Shown: piece by piece, positions 18,197-25,379 of the stretch | How positions within the stretch are numbered: the first letter of the stretch is position 1 | How the letters are laid out: every line of letters starts with the position of its first letter | Source: a virus | IMG/VR virus record: IMGVR_UViG_3300043436_005163 | Span: 1-44,189 of that record | DNA: 44,189 bases | Reading direction: 5' to 3' (one strand) | Position numbers and translations under genes: made by a program | The notes under the pieces: model-generated | Seen by the model: the letters and a program-made list of their open reading frames with translations, nothing else | What the model was told of the DNA's origin: nothing | The model's database searches: none

Positions 18197-18709
18197 ATGA
18201 GTACTCTAAACTGGGGTGACCTCATCAAAGAAGCAGGCGAATCAGGAAACTATGATCCGCTTCCAGATGGCGATTATGATGTTGTAGTTGTAGAAGCTAC
18301 ACACAAAATGACACAGAGTGGCAAAACAATGTTCTCTGTAAAAGCGCAGGTTGAGGGTGGCGCTCATAACAAGCGTCTTGTCTGGGACAACTTAGTTGTT
18401 TCTCCAGATAGCCCTGCTGCTCTTGGTATCTTTTTCAAAAAGATGCATGCTCTTGGTGTTCCTCGTGATTACTTCCTACAGCAACCAGCGCCAACCAATG
18501 CTCAAATCGAGCAAATAATTAATGGTAAGCGTTTCCGTGCTCAGGTTGGCACACGTACTTGGAATGGTTCTAAGAAGAATGAAATCAAGAACTACTACCC
18601 AATCGCCGCACAAACTTCTGCAGCACCTACAACTGCAGCAGCACCAGCACCTGCACCAGCACCTGCTCCAGCGCCAGCACCTGCTGCCGCTCCTGCTGCC
18701 CCGTTCTAA
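18197..18709 (+). CDS. DUF669-like single-stranded DNA-binding protein with Pro-Ala tail
   Basis: This 170-residue protein has a beta-rich domain at about 1-130 (LPDGDYDVVVVEATHKMTQSGKTMFSVKAQV...KRLVWDNLVVSPDSPAALGIFFKKMHALG), which resembles the DUF669 family found beside Sak-type recombinases. The last 40 residues are a Pro-Ala repeat (APAPAPA) ending in Pro-Phe. Cellular SSB tails also end in Pro-Phe, so partner recruitment through the tip is possible, although the acidic residues usual in SSB tails are missing. A GAGGT ribosome site at 18185-18189 sets the start. It is the last gene of the replication cluster. Confidence 0.82.
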   Translation: MSTLNWGDLIKEAGESGNYDPLPDGDYDVVVVEATHKMTQSGKTMFSVKAQVEGGAHNKRLVWDNLVVSPDSPAALGIFFKKMHALGVPRDYFLQQPAPTNAQIEQIINGKRFRAQVGTRTWNGSKKNEIKNYYPIAAQTSAAPTTAAAPAPAPAPAPAPAPAAAPAAPF

Positions 18710-18723
18710 ATAAAAGATAGAGT

Positions 18724-18772
18724 TTACTAGGTGTTGTTGTTGTTCAGGGGAATTAACAACAACATCTAGTAA
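18724..18772 (+). terminator. long stem-loop after the replication module
   Basis: Bases 18724-18741 pair with 18755-18772 in an 18-bp stem containing one G-U pair, around a 13-base loop (18742-18754). The arms are built from TGTTGTTGTT and AACAACAACA. No T-tract follows on the plus strand, so it is not a classical intrinsic terminator. It may be an mRNA end-stabilising structure, an attenuator or a protein-binding site. It lies in the 87-base gap between the ssDNA-binding protein gene and the next gene. Confidence 0.6.
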
Positions 18773-18796
18773 TCATCTTAGATATAAGAGGTTTCT

Positions 18797-19807
18797 ATGA
18801 AGGTATTAATTACAGGATGCACTGCTTCCCACGCGTCCAAAAATACAAACGAAAAGAATCCTTCATTTGCTGGAATTATTAATATTGCTTTAACTGAATT
18901 AGGTTTTGATGTTACTTGGGAAGATCCTTCAGTAACTATGAGTAAAGATTATTTATCTCAATATGATTCTGTCTTGGTAGGTATCTCTAAACCAACAGGT
19001 ATTGCATCTCATAGGGCATACGGGGCGCTGTCTGTAATTAATCACGCTAGTGATTTAGGGACTCTATCCCTATTTATGGACACCATTGACCCCCACAAAC
19101 TTTACTTTAGTTTAGGAGATATATACAGAAAACCTGAATCCTTCTTTGGAAGTTTTTACTCTAAAAAGCGAGAGTATAAGTTGGCTCAGGAGCCTAAAAA
19201 CTATGAAAATGTTATAGAGGGCGCTAAGAAACTTTATGGAAATGCTTGGCCTAAAACAATTATTCCATCATATCCTTGGTCGAAAGAAGAAGTAGTTACT
19301 AAATACATACCTAATGTAGATAGAACAAAATTATTTTTAGTGTCCCCAGACGCCGCTCTTTTAGAAATTAATAACCCGATTCAAAACTATGCCGATGGAA
19401 ATTATTGGTGTATCGATAACCCTAAGACTGATTGGTATCGTAAAGTGTCTGTATCCCTGTCTAATCCTCAGGTCAACTACAGAGCGACTAAGTGGGAAGG
19501 CAATAAAGACATACTCACTAGATTAACTAACTCTATGGGTGCACTAGTTTCAGTCTATAAGTCTGGAAACCCTTGGTGGTTCCCCACTCTGTCTCAGGCA
19601 CTATATGTTGGGGTACCAGCAATTACCGACTGGAGACTGACCACAAGTATGGGTCCAGAGTGGTCGATGCTTCCAAACTCTATAGAGGAGATGAGCCCTA
19701 TAGAAAGAGTTGAACTATCTAAAAAGCAAAAAGAGTCTTATATTCAAAATATACCCTCGTGGGAGAGTGTAAAAGAGAATATCGGAAACATACTGTTACA
19801 AAAGTAA
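18797..19807 (+). CDS. probable GT-B-type glycosyltransferase
   Basis: This 336-residue protein begins with a Rossmann-like strand (MKVLITGCTAS) and ends with a segment typical of GT-B donor domains (SGNPWWFPTLSQALYVGVPAITDWR, then a helical tail). The middle contains ITSYPW-like and LFLVSPDAALLE strands. The N-terminal glycine motif differs from the SDR GxxGxxG. Assignment rests on overall pattern; substrate is unknown, and DNA, a virion protein or a host glycan are all possible. An AGAGG ribosome site lies just upstream. It stands apart from the other sugar genes, directly downstream of the replication genes, which would suit a DNA-directed role (inference). Confidence 0.5.
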   Translation: MKVLITGCTASHASKNTNEKNPSFAGIINIALTELGFDVTWEDPSVTMSKDYLSQYDSVLVGISKPTGIASHRAYGALSVINHASDLGTLSLFMDTIDPHKLYFSLGDIYRKPESFFGSFYSKKREYKLAQEPKNYENVIEGAKKLYGNAWPKTIIPSYPWSKEEVVTKYIPNVDRTKLFLVSPDAALLEINNPIQNYADGNYWCIDNPKTDWYRKVSVSLSNPQVNYRATKWEGNKDILTRLTNSMGALVSVYKSGNPWWFPTLSQALYVGVPAITDWRLTTSMGPEWSMLPNSIEEMSPIERVELSKKQKESYIQNIPSWESVKENIGNILLQK

Positions 19808-19837
19808 TAAACAAACTAACTAAGAAAGGAACAAAAA

Positions 19838-20269
19838 ATGGCTGATGTAGATATCGCTTGGGTGAAAGAGCAACTGACAAAAAATAAGACCAGAAGAATT
19901 GTTGGTGACTCTGTTTTAACTCTTCTCAAGTCATGGGAAGATGTAAAAGAAAAAAATAAAGAAGAAAAAGTTGACTACTCTAAAGATATTATTGCTATCT
20001 TTGCTAAGTTGTCATTAGGTCACGCTCTTGTAAAAGAAGAAAAGGGCGAAACTTGGGTTCAAGTAACTCCTGGCTCAATTGTCTTGGCAGATTACGTTCG
20101 AATAAAGTTTGATGCTTTTGATAATAAGAGCGGTAAAGACTTTAATGGAAGAAGAGGTCGCGTTGTAGGCATTCGCTATGGAGATATTATTGTTAAAAGT
20201 GATGACAATAAAACTCCTCTTCTAGACGGAGTCCATTTGAGAGCAGAACAATTAGAAAAGCGCTTGTAA
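19838..20269 (+). CDS. hypothetical protein with SH3/KOW-like C-terminus
   Basis: This 143-residue protein has a helical, charged N-terminal half (DIAWVKEQLTKNKTRR...LLKSWEDVKEKNKEEK) and a beta-rich C-terminal half (PGSIVLADYVRIKFDAF...NGRRGRVVGIRYGDIIVK) that resembles small SH3-like or KOW barrels. No family name can be given. A good AAGAAAGGA ribosome site precedes the start. Barrels of this kind often bind nucleic acid or act as assembly adaptors, so a nucleic-acid role is possible but not shown. Confidence 0.6.
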   Translation: MADVDIAWVKEQLTKNKTRRIVGDSVLTLLKSWEDVKEKNKEEKVDYSKDIIAIFAKLSLGHALVKEEKGETWVQVTPGSIVLADYVRIKFDAFDNKSGKDFNGRRGRVVGIRYGDIIVKSDDNKTPLLDGVHLRAEQLEKRL

Positions 20270-20270
20270 C

Positions 20271-20489
20271 TTGAAAACAGTTACATATAAGTTTTGCGTA
20301 CCTGGGGATAACCACCAAGAAATTATTGACAACATTAAAGAAGAGATATCTTCTTACCTTGCAATAAACTCTGATGACCCACTAAAATACGTTAATTATG
20401 AAGTAAGTGTTGAAAGCACCGCTGATAAAAATCTTCCCAAAAAATACAATGCTCTAGTTATAGCGAGGATAAAAGATGACATCAGGTAA
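20271..20489 (+). CDS. small hypothetical protein (72 aa), TTG start
   Basis: This 72-residue protein begins at TTG 20271, one base after the previous stop; no ATG or GTG start exists nearby in this frame. The sequence (MKTVTYKFCVPGDNHQEIIDNIKEEI...) alternates strand, helix and strand, and ends 14 bases inside the next gene. The close packing supports translation by coupling to the gene before it. Function is unknown. Confidence 0.5.
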   Translation: MKTVTYKFCVPGDNHQEIIDNIKEEISSYLAINSDDPLKYVNYEVSVESTADKNLPKKYNALVIARIKDDIR

Positions 20490-20805
20490 TGAAGAAGAAA
20501 CAACGACAACTAGTGAAACTACTACCTTACGTGTTGAAGCGTTGCGAGAGGCTGCCAGAATTATTTCGGGGGAAAGAAACAAACAGTACGGAGACCCTGA
20601 AGATAATTTTGAACGAACAGCAAAAATTTGGTCTGTAACTCTAGGTATTAATATTACCAATGAAGATGTTGCAATGATGATGGTTGGGCTTAAAGTGGCT
20701 AGGTACGCTTCTAAGTCTGGATTCCAACCTGACACTTGGGTTGATATTGCTGGTTATGCTGCATGTGGTTATGAAGTAGGAAGTTTGGAGAGCAAGAAAA
20801 ATTAG
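20476..20805 (+). CDS. DUF6378-like protein
   Basis: This 109-residue protein carries the pattern GERNKQYGDPEDNFERTAKIWSV followed by DVAMMMVGLKVAR and WVDIAGYAACG. The ER..YGDP..NF...A..W signature is that of the DUF6378 family, widespread in phages and of unknown biochemical role. A Thr/Glu-rich tail of about 17 residues precedes the domain. GAGGA at 20465-20469 gives the ribosome site, inside the preceding gene. It may act in nucleotide metabolism, as nearby all-alpha phage proteins sometimes do, but nothing here proves it. Confidence 0.7.
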   Translation: MTSGNEEETTTTSETTTLRVEALREAARIISGERNKQYGDPEDNFERTAKIWSVTLGINITNEDVAMMMVGLKVARYASKSGFQPDTWVDIAGYAACGYEVGSLESKKN

Positions 20806-20851
20806 TTAGTAAGTTAATAACCATATAACCAAACTTTAAAAGGAGAGCCAA

Positions 20852-21124
20852 GTGTCTCGTGGACCATGGGAATTTGAAGAACCGTTATGCGCAGAAGTGG
20901 GTGTAGAGATATTTTACACTGAAGATAAAGATGAAAAGAAAGTGGACTCAATGAGTACATATGTTATGGCAAACTCCATATGTAAAAGATGTACTCATAA
21001 AGCCGAGTGCGCTGACTGGGCCATTAAAAATGAATTATTTGGTTTTTGGGGAGGGCTAAGCCCCAAGGACAGAACTAATATAAGGAAGCATCAAAAAATT
21101 TCTGTAAATATAGATTTAAAATAA
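20852..21124 (+). CDS. whiB: WhiB-family iron-sulfur transcriptional regulator
   Basis: This 90-residue WhiB protein would hold a 4Fe-4S cluster through C13, C44, C47 and C53 (spacing C-x30-C-x2-C-x5-C) and has the Gly-Trp turn GFWGG at 64-68, followed by a short basic stretch (RTNIRKHQK). WhiB proteins bind the host primary sigma factor and tune promoter choice. Phage copies such as TM4 WhiB are known to repress host whiB genes and affect superinfection. Translation begins at GTG 20852 with AAAGGAGAG at 20838-20846. The long spacing between the first two cysteines is at the upper end for the family. Confidence 0.88.
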   Translation: MSRGPWEFEEPLCAEVGVEIFYTEDKDEKKVDSMSTYVMANSICKRCTHKAECADWAIKNELFGFWGGLSPKDRTNIRKHQKISVNIDLK

Positions 21125-21131
21125 ATCTAGA

Positions 21132-21479
21132 ATGGGAAATACAACTAGAATTGTCCTACTAGATATGCCTAGAGAGAGGCTATATATGGAAGACGGTTCA
21201 ATGCTTAGCCCTATGGCTCTTTGCGAACTGTGCTGGATGGAAGAGCACTCCAAATGGGAGCCTCAGAGTGTGAATGAGGATGGCAACATCCTTGTAAAAC
21301 TTGTTGGTGTAGATATCCCAGAGATAATAAACACTGGCTCTGTAGATGTCTGCTGTATGTGTGGGTCGGTAACTATCGCTGGGATATACGAGTTAAAAAA
21401 GCAAGAAGAGGTGTATTTTACTAACGATGAGTTTTCCAAAGACTTTGAGTTTAATTTCTACTCTACAGAAGAGGAATAG
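21132..21479 (+). CDS. hypothetical protein with two CxxC pairs
   Basis: This 115-residue acidic protein has CELC at 31-34 and CCMC at 74-77, a pattern that could bind one zinc or iron-sulfur site. The C-terminal 30 residues are rich in Glu, Asp and Phe. It lies between two WhiB genes and 7 bases after the first of them, so it may be a partner or a small regulator. No family is recognised and the ribosome site is weak. Confidence 0.6.
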   Translation: MGNTTRIVLLDMPRERLYMEDGSMLSPMALCELCWMEEHSKWEPQSVNEDGNILVKLVGVDIPEIINTGSVDVCCMCGSVTIAGIYELKKQEEVYFTNDEFSKDFEFNFYSTEEE

Positions 21480-21494
21480 AGCCTAGAAAAACTA

Positions 21495-21833
21495 ATGAAA
21501 AAAGACACAAGACCTGGGGAAGAGCTTTGGTGTGAGTGGAATGGTTCTGGCTATGATAAAAAAAACTCAGAAGCCACCGTTTACTACACACTAGATCACG
21601 TAGATATGGATAACGATCTTGTTTCTAGAGCACTAGCATCTGCTATTCAAAGAGATGGAGTTGCTGATTCTTTAGGAGATAGTTTTAAGTTAATTGAAAA
21701 TTGTCAAATTACTAGGGGCTGGTGTGGCATTCTAGAGGAAGAGTTTGAGTACGTTGTCTGCGACGAAAATTCTGAGACTGAGTATGGTGATATAGTCGAA
21801 AATATTGAATTAACTACTTGGATAGAAATATAG
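21495..21833 (+). CDS. hypothetical acidic protein (112 aa)
   Basis: This 112-residue, strongly acidic protein (MKKDTRPGEELWCEWNG...YYTLDHVDMDND...) has a predicted mix of strands and one helix (DLVSRALASAIQRDGVADSLGD). Scattered cysteines (residues 13, 70, 77, 89) do not form a clear metal site. It is 15 bases downstream of the preceding gene and shares its direction. Function unknown; some phage anti-host factors are small and acidic like this, but there is no direct support. Confidence 0.58.
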   Translation: MKKDTRPGEELWCEWNGSGYDKKNSEATVYYTLDHVDMDNDLVSRALASAIQRDGVADSLGDSFKLIENCQITRGWCGILEEEFEYVVCDENSETEYGDIVENIELTTWIEI

Positions 21834-21875
21834 TAAATATAGTGTTTTAGTCAGTAGATTTATAGTACTTTAGTT

Positions 21876-21881
21876 TAAAAT
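21876..21881 (+). promoter_or_regulatory. possible -10 element of a leaderless promoter
   Basis: TAAAAT sits 7 bases before the ATG at 21889. With the usual -10 to start-site distance, transcription would begin at or next to the ATG, and no ribosome site is visible. No good -35 hexamer was seen. In A+T-rich DNA such a match can arise by chance. Confidence 0.35.
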
Positions 21882-21888
21882 AGAGTAT

Positions 21889-22413
21889 ATGTGGAAACCA
21901 GCAGAAAGCCTTAAATGGCAAAGCGAGTCTTTATGCGCTAAACCAGCCAATAAAAAATATTTAGATTGGTTCTTCTCTAAAGATTTCTCTGAAAAATATG
22001 ACGCTAAAAATTTATGTTTTTCTTGTCCTGTAAGAAAAGATTGTTTACAGTGGGCTTTAGAACACAGACAAATCTGGGGAATATGGGGAGGCAAAGATGA
22101 AATTGAAATTCGCAGAACTCTTTCCGTCTCATATCTTGGGGAAGAGACTCGACGTCGTAGATACCCTAATTGTCCATTTTGTACTGCAAGACCTAGCAAA
22201 CTAGAAACATCTGTAGAAAAACTATCAACAACTGGAAGATGGACTACAGCAAAAATTGTTACCTGTACCGAGTGTGGCTTTGCTTGGAGAAGTAGAACTA
22301 GCGCCAACGCGGTAGAGGCGTACAAGGCTGAAAAAATCGATAAAGCAGCCAAATTAGAGAAGAAAAAAGAGAAACTAAAGAAGAAAAACAAGCGTAAAAA
22401 AGCAGTTTCATAG
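21889..22413 (+). CDS. WhiB-like regulator fused to a C-terminal zinc ribbon
   Basis: This 174-residue protein has a WhiB domain at about 1-75 (C16, C43, C46, C52; turn GIWGG 64-68) followed by RRTLSVSY. It then continues with a second cysteine set, CPFC (95-98) and CTECGF (126-129), typical of a zinc ribbon, and a very Lys-rich tail (150-174). Ordinary WhiB proteins end soon after the GVWGG turn. The added ribbon and basic tail suggest DNA binding or RNA polymerase contact. The gene appears to have its own promoter (TAAAAT at 21876) and no ribosome site, so a leaderless message is possible. Confidence 0.82.
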   Translation: MWKPAESLKWQSESLCAKPANKKYLDWFFSKDFSEKYDAKNLCFSCPVRKDCLQWALEHRQIWGIWGGKDEIEIRRTLSVSYLGEETRRRRYPNCPFCTARPSKLETSVEKLSTTGRWTTAKIVTCTECGFAWRSRTSANAVEAYKAEKIDKAAKLEKKKEKLKKKNKRKKAVS

Positions 22414-22430
22414 CCCACTTGCTATTTTTT
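22410..22430 (+). terminator. weak terminator-like hairpin
   Basis: ATAGC at 22410-22414 pairs with GCTAT at 22421-22425 around a 6-base loop, and six T residues (22425-22430) follow. The stem is only 5 bp and overlaps the stop codon of the WhiB-ribbon gene, so function is uncertain. Confidence 0.3.
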
Positions 22431-22481
22431 GACACACCTACTAGTATTGCCTCTCAAGAGACAAAATGACTAGGAGATAGT

Positions 22482-23624
22482 GTGTTAAAGAATAAAGTAC
22501 GTATATTAGGTTTAGCGGTAGCGCTAACACTTATTGGTAGTCCAGCATTTGCTGGCTGGGTAGCAGATACAGATGCGCAAAGCACAGTATCTCGAATGAA
22601 CTCAGAAGATTTGCTTCAGACAAGAGCAGATGGTTACTTTGCAATTACTTTAGATGCAATCACATCAACACCGCAGATGTCTGGTCTTACAGATGGTCCA
22701 ACTCCTAAGGCAAAGTATGCAGTTATTGTCGATGGCGTTGTTGACCGCATTGTGACATGGGATGGCTACTCACCAAATAGAGTTATCGACTCATACGGAA
22801 TTATTGTAAAACTTCCTGCTAGTGCTGGCGTTAAGTATGTTGATTCAAATGGTGTGACCAGACTTAAGCCAATTACTCAGGGGTCGATTGTTTCTGTTTA
22901 TGTTGCACCTGATGTAAAGGTTACCCCTACATATGGAATTACCCAACTATCTCCTGTAACACTGCCTACGGAGCCAACTGGTCCTGCTGTAGCGCAAGCA
23001 AACTCACCTGTAGTTACAACTCAGGTACTTAATGCGGACAACTCGGTCTCAATGACTGTTGATGTTGCTGGTATCCAAGACTTGCCATCTACATCAGTTG
23101 TTTCTGTTTACACAGTTACAGATGGTCGCTCAACTACCTCTGTTGGTCTAATGCAGGGGCAAAACACCGTAACTATTAATGACCTGCCTCAAGACCAAAA
23201 TGTCACAGTAAAAACTGTAATCCGAGATACTTTGACAAATACTGAAACTGTAATATCAAACCCTGTAGTTGCAACTGTTGCTTCAACTGCTCCAGCACCA
23301 ACTCCAGCCAGAAGTGACACCACAGATAGAGCAACCATTACTGCTCCATCTATCTCTTCTCGAGTTGTAGATTCTTCAGGTGCTTTATCTGTGGCTATTG
23401 CAATGCCTGCAGTTCCAAACTTTGATGCAAGTAAATCTTGGGCAACTCTTATTGTTCGTGATAATAAATCTGGCTCAACTACTGCAATTGGAACAGATGG
23501 CTCTGCTCAGACTCTAAATGTTGGATCTCTTGGAGAAGGTCGTGATTACACCGTTTCGCTTGTAGTCCGTGATCTTGCTACAGGACAAGAAACAGTCATT
23601 AAGGGTGAGGGCATATCTAAGTAA
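22482..23624 (+). CDS. secreted protein with signal peptide and two repeated beta domains
   Basis: This 380-residue protein starts at GTG 22482 (ribosome site TAGGAG 22471-22476). The first 24 residues form a classical Sec signal peptide: MLKNKVRI, a hydrophobic core LGLAVALTLIG, and cleavage site SPAFA before Gly25. Residues about 30-150 form one domain (KAKYAVIVDGVVDRIVTWDG...). Two homologous beta-sandwich repeats follow at about 180-265 and 285-380, each ending in a similar strand (VIRDTLTNTETVIS; VVRDLATGQETVIK). There is no lipobox, cell-wall sorting signal or transmembrane anchor, so it is probably released or held at the envelope by binding. Exported proteins of non-lytic type are rare in phages. 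Superinfection exclusion or envelope alteration are possible roles (inference). Confidence 0.82.
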   Translation: MLKNKVRILGLAVALTLIGSPAFAGWVADTDAQSTVSRMNSEDLLQTRADGYFAITLDAITSTPQMSGLTDGPTPKAKYAVIVDGVVDRIVTWDGYSPNRVIDSYGIIVKLPASAGVKYVDSNGVTRLKPITQGSIVSVYVAPDVKVTPTYGITQLSPVTLPTEPTGPAVAQANSPVVTTQVLNADNSVSMTVDVAGIQDLPSTSVVSVYTVTDGRSTTSVGLMQGQNTVTINDLPQDQNVTVKTVIRDTLTNTETVISNPVVATVASTAPAPTPARSDTTDRATITAPSISSRVVDSSGALSVAIAMPAVPNFDASKSWATLIVRDNKSGSTTAIGTDGSAQTLNVGSLGEGRDYTVSLVVRDLATGQETVIKGEGISK

Positions 23625-23632
23625 TTTACTCT

Positions 23633-23671
23633 AAAGATAGGGACTACTTATAGAGAGTAGTCCCTATTTTT
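23633..23671 (+). terminator. strong intrinsic terminator
   Basis: A perfect 12-bp stem (23637-23648 with 23656-23667) has a 7-base loop and is followed by a T run (23667-23671). It lies 12 bases after the stop codon of the secreted-protein gene. An A run on the left side may let it work weakly in the other direction too. Confidence 0.9.
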
Positions 23672-23684
23672 ATGTATTCCGTGT

Positions 23685-23690
23685 TAAAAT
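23685..23690 (+). promoter_or_regulatory. possible -10 element of a leaderless promoter
   Basis: TAAAAT lies 6 bases before the ATG at 23697 and just after a strong terminator, so a new promoter is needed here. No ribosome site is present. This is the same arrangement as at 21876-21881. No clear -35 was seen. Confidence 0.45.
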
Positions 23691-23696
23691 TTATAC

Positions 23697-24377
23697 ATGA
23701 CTCGCTCGGTGATACTAGTTCCATCTAGAACTCGCCCTAAAAGGTTTGTTAGAGCAGTGGAGTCTTTAAGACAGCACTCAACGGTCTCGGACATAATTGC
23801 TTGTTTAGATGAAGACGATCATGCTTTATACCCAAGAATGAGTGGTGTTCAGTACGAGATAGGACCTAAACCAGAGCAATTAGGTGTAAACGAAAAACTA
23901 AATCGTATGGCAAATAAATATATGAATGATTATGACTACATTCTCTGGGCAGCCGATGACACAACTGTGATGACACCTAAGTGGGATGAAAACCTTATTA
24001 ATGCAATAAAAGATGTGCCTATGGGTATTTCGTACCCAGATGATTTGGCTCAGAGTGCTCGTTTGCCTAGCAATGGAACTTGTTTTGATTCAAATATTGT
24101 AAAAACTCTTGGATATTTAGCCCCTCCCGAGTTACTACACTTATATATAGATAATTTTTGGAAACTATTAGGTGATTTTATGGGAACATTAAGGTATTGC
24201 CCTGAAGTTATTTTAGAGCATCACCACTACGCTGTTCGTAAAGCACCTGTTGATGATTTATATGATGCAATAAACTCTCCTTGGATGTATGAGCGAGATA
24301 GAAACGCTTTGGCTAGATATAAAATGACAAATTTTCAAAGTGATATTACAAAATTAAAAGAGGCGATTAATAAATGA
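23697..24377 (+). CDS. GT-A-type glycosyltransferase
   Basis: This 226-residue protein has an N-terminal nucleotide-sugar fold (MTRSVILVPSRTRPKRFVRAVESLRQHS...DIIACLDEDD) and an acidic metal site AADDTTVMTPKWDENL (D87, D88) in the place of the usual DxD. The C-terminal half has EHHHY, which may complete the active site. The fold is GT2-like. It begins a short plus-strand cassette: it overlaps the SDR gene by four bases (ATGA) and follows its own probable promoter. Acceptor unknown; the sugar genes on the opposite strand suggest that a virion or envelope glycan is the target (inference). Confidence 0.75.
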   Translation: MTRSVILVPSRTRPKRFVRAVESLRQHSTVSDIIACLDEDDHALYPRMSGVQYEIGPKPEQLGVNEKLNRMANKYMNDYDYILWAADDTTVMTPKWDENLINAIKDVPMGISYPDDLAQSARLPSNGTCFDSNIVKTLGYLAPPELLHLYIDNFWKLLGDFMGTLRYCPEVILEHHHYAVRKAPVDDLYDAINSPWMYERDRNALARYKMTNFQSDITKLKEAINK

Positions 24378-25378
24378 AGGTTCTAATAACTGGTGTAGCA
24401 GGATTTATGGGAAGTCACTTAGCAGATTCTTTTCTTGCTAAAGGCTACGAGGTTGTAGGAATAGATAATTTATTAGGTGGCTATAAAGAAAACGTTCCAT
24501 CAGGTGTTGACTTTAATAATTTAGATTTAGATAATTTAGAACTGATTCAGCCACTTTTTAAAGATGTAGATTTGGTAGTGCACAGTGCGTGTACTGCCTA
24601 TGAAGGACTTTCCGTATTTTCCCCCTCTCTAGTTGTCAGAAACACTATGCAGATAACTACAAACATAATGAGTGCTTGTGTAAAGGCAAATGTTAAAAAA
24701 ATTGTTCACCTATCTTCTATGGCAAGATATGGGACTCAAGATGTAGTTCCATTCGTTGAGTCAATGACTCCTAAGCCTCAGGATCCGTATGGGATTGCAA
24801 AATATGCGGCTGAACTTATGATAAAAAATATTGCAGATACTCACGGGCTTAATTACGTAATACTGGTTCCACACAACATTATTGGCCCTAGGCAAAAATT
24901 TGATGACCCTTACAGAAACGTAGCCTCGATTATGATAAATAGAATGCTTCAAGGCAAGCAACCTATTATCTATGGAAATGGCGAGCAAAAAAGATGCTTT
25001 TCATTTATGCAAGATGTCATTGACCCTCTAATGATTGCATGTGAGACCGATGTTGCTCATGGGAGAACTATTAATATAGGTCCAGATGAAGAGTTTATTA
25101 CTATAAATGAGTTGGCCTATAAACTATCAATAATTCTTGATTTTAAGTTAGAGTCAATTTATATGCCAGGAAGGCCTCAAGAAGTCTTTCACGCTAATTG
25201 TTCAGCCAATCTTGCAAGAGAGCTTTTAAATTACAAAACTACTACTTCGTTAGACTCTGGGTTAGTAGAATTAGTAAATTGGATTAAGTCTAAAGGCGCT
25301 AGGGAGTTTAATTATCACCTGCCTCTAGAGTTTGTTACCGACAAAACCCCGAAAACATGGACAGATAGGCTTATGTAA
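24374..25378 (+). CDS. NAD-dependent nucleotide-sugar epimerase/dehydratase (extended SDR)
   Basis: This 334-residue enzyme of the extended short-chain dehydrogenase family has the Rossmann signature GVAGFMGS (G7, G10, G13), SS at 114-115 and the catalytic Y139xxxK143 (PYGIAKYAAE). These are hallmarks of UDP- or GDP-sugar 4-epimerases and 4,6-dehydratases. It would supply a modified nucleotide sugar for the glycosyltransferases in this window. The start overlaps the preceding stop by ATGA and the methyltransferase gene follows after one base. Exact substrate cannot be read from sequence alone. The C-terminal 25 residues (NYHLPLEFVTDKTPKTW) resemble those of bacterial sugar epimerases. Confidence 0.9.
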   Translation: MKVLITGVAGFMGSHLADSFLAKGYEVVGIDNLLGGYKENVPSGVDFNNLDLDNLELIQPLFKDVDLVVHSACTAYEGLSVFSPSLVVRNTMQITTNIMSACVKANVKKIVHLSSMARYGTQDVVPFVESMTPKPQDPYGIAKYAAELMIKNIADTHGLNYVILVPHNIIGPRQKFDDPYRNVASIMINRMLQGKQPIIYGNGEQKRCFSFMQDVIDPLMIACETDVAHGRTINIGPDEEFITINELAYKLSIILDFKLESIYMPGRPQEVFHANCSANLARELLNYKTTTSLDSGLVELVNWIKSKGAREFNYHLPLEFVTDKTPKTWTDRLM

Positions 25379-25379
25379 A

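Noticed and set aside
21870-22418. Minus-strand frame of 182 residues opposite the WhiB-ribbon gene
   Set aside because: The plus-strand frame has all WhiB and zinc-ribbon cysteines; the minus frame is a Phe/Ser/Leu-rich shadow of its Lys-rich codons.
22429-22434. TTGACA as a -35 box of the secreted-protein gene
   Set aside because: The hexamer is perfect, but no TANNNT element lies 16-18 bases downstream. It may still be part of a promoter with an unusual -10, but I could not support it as a feature.
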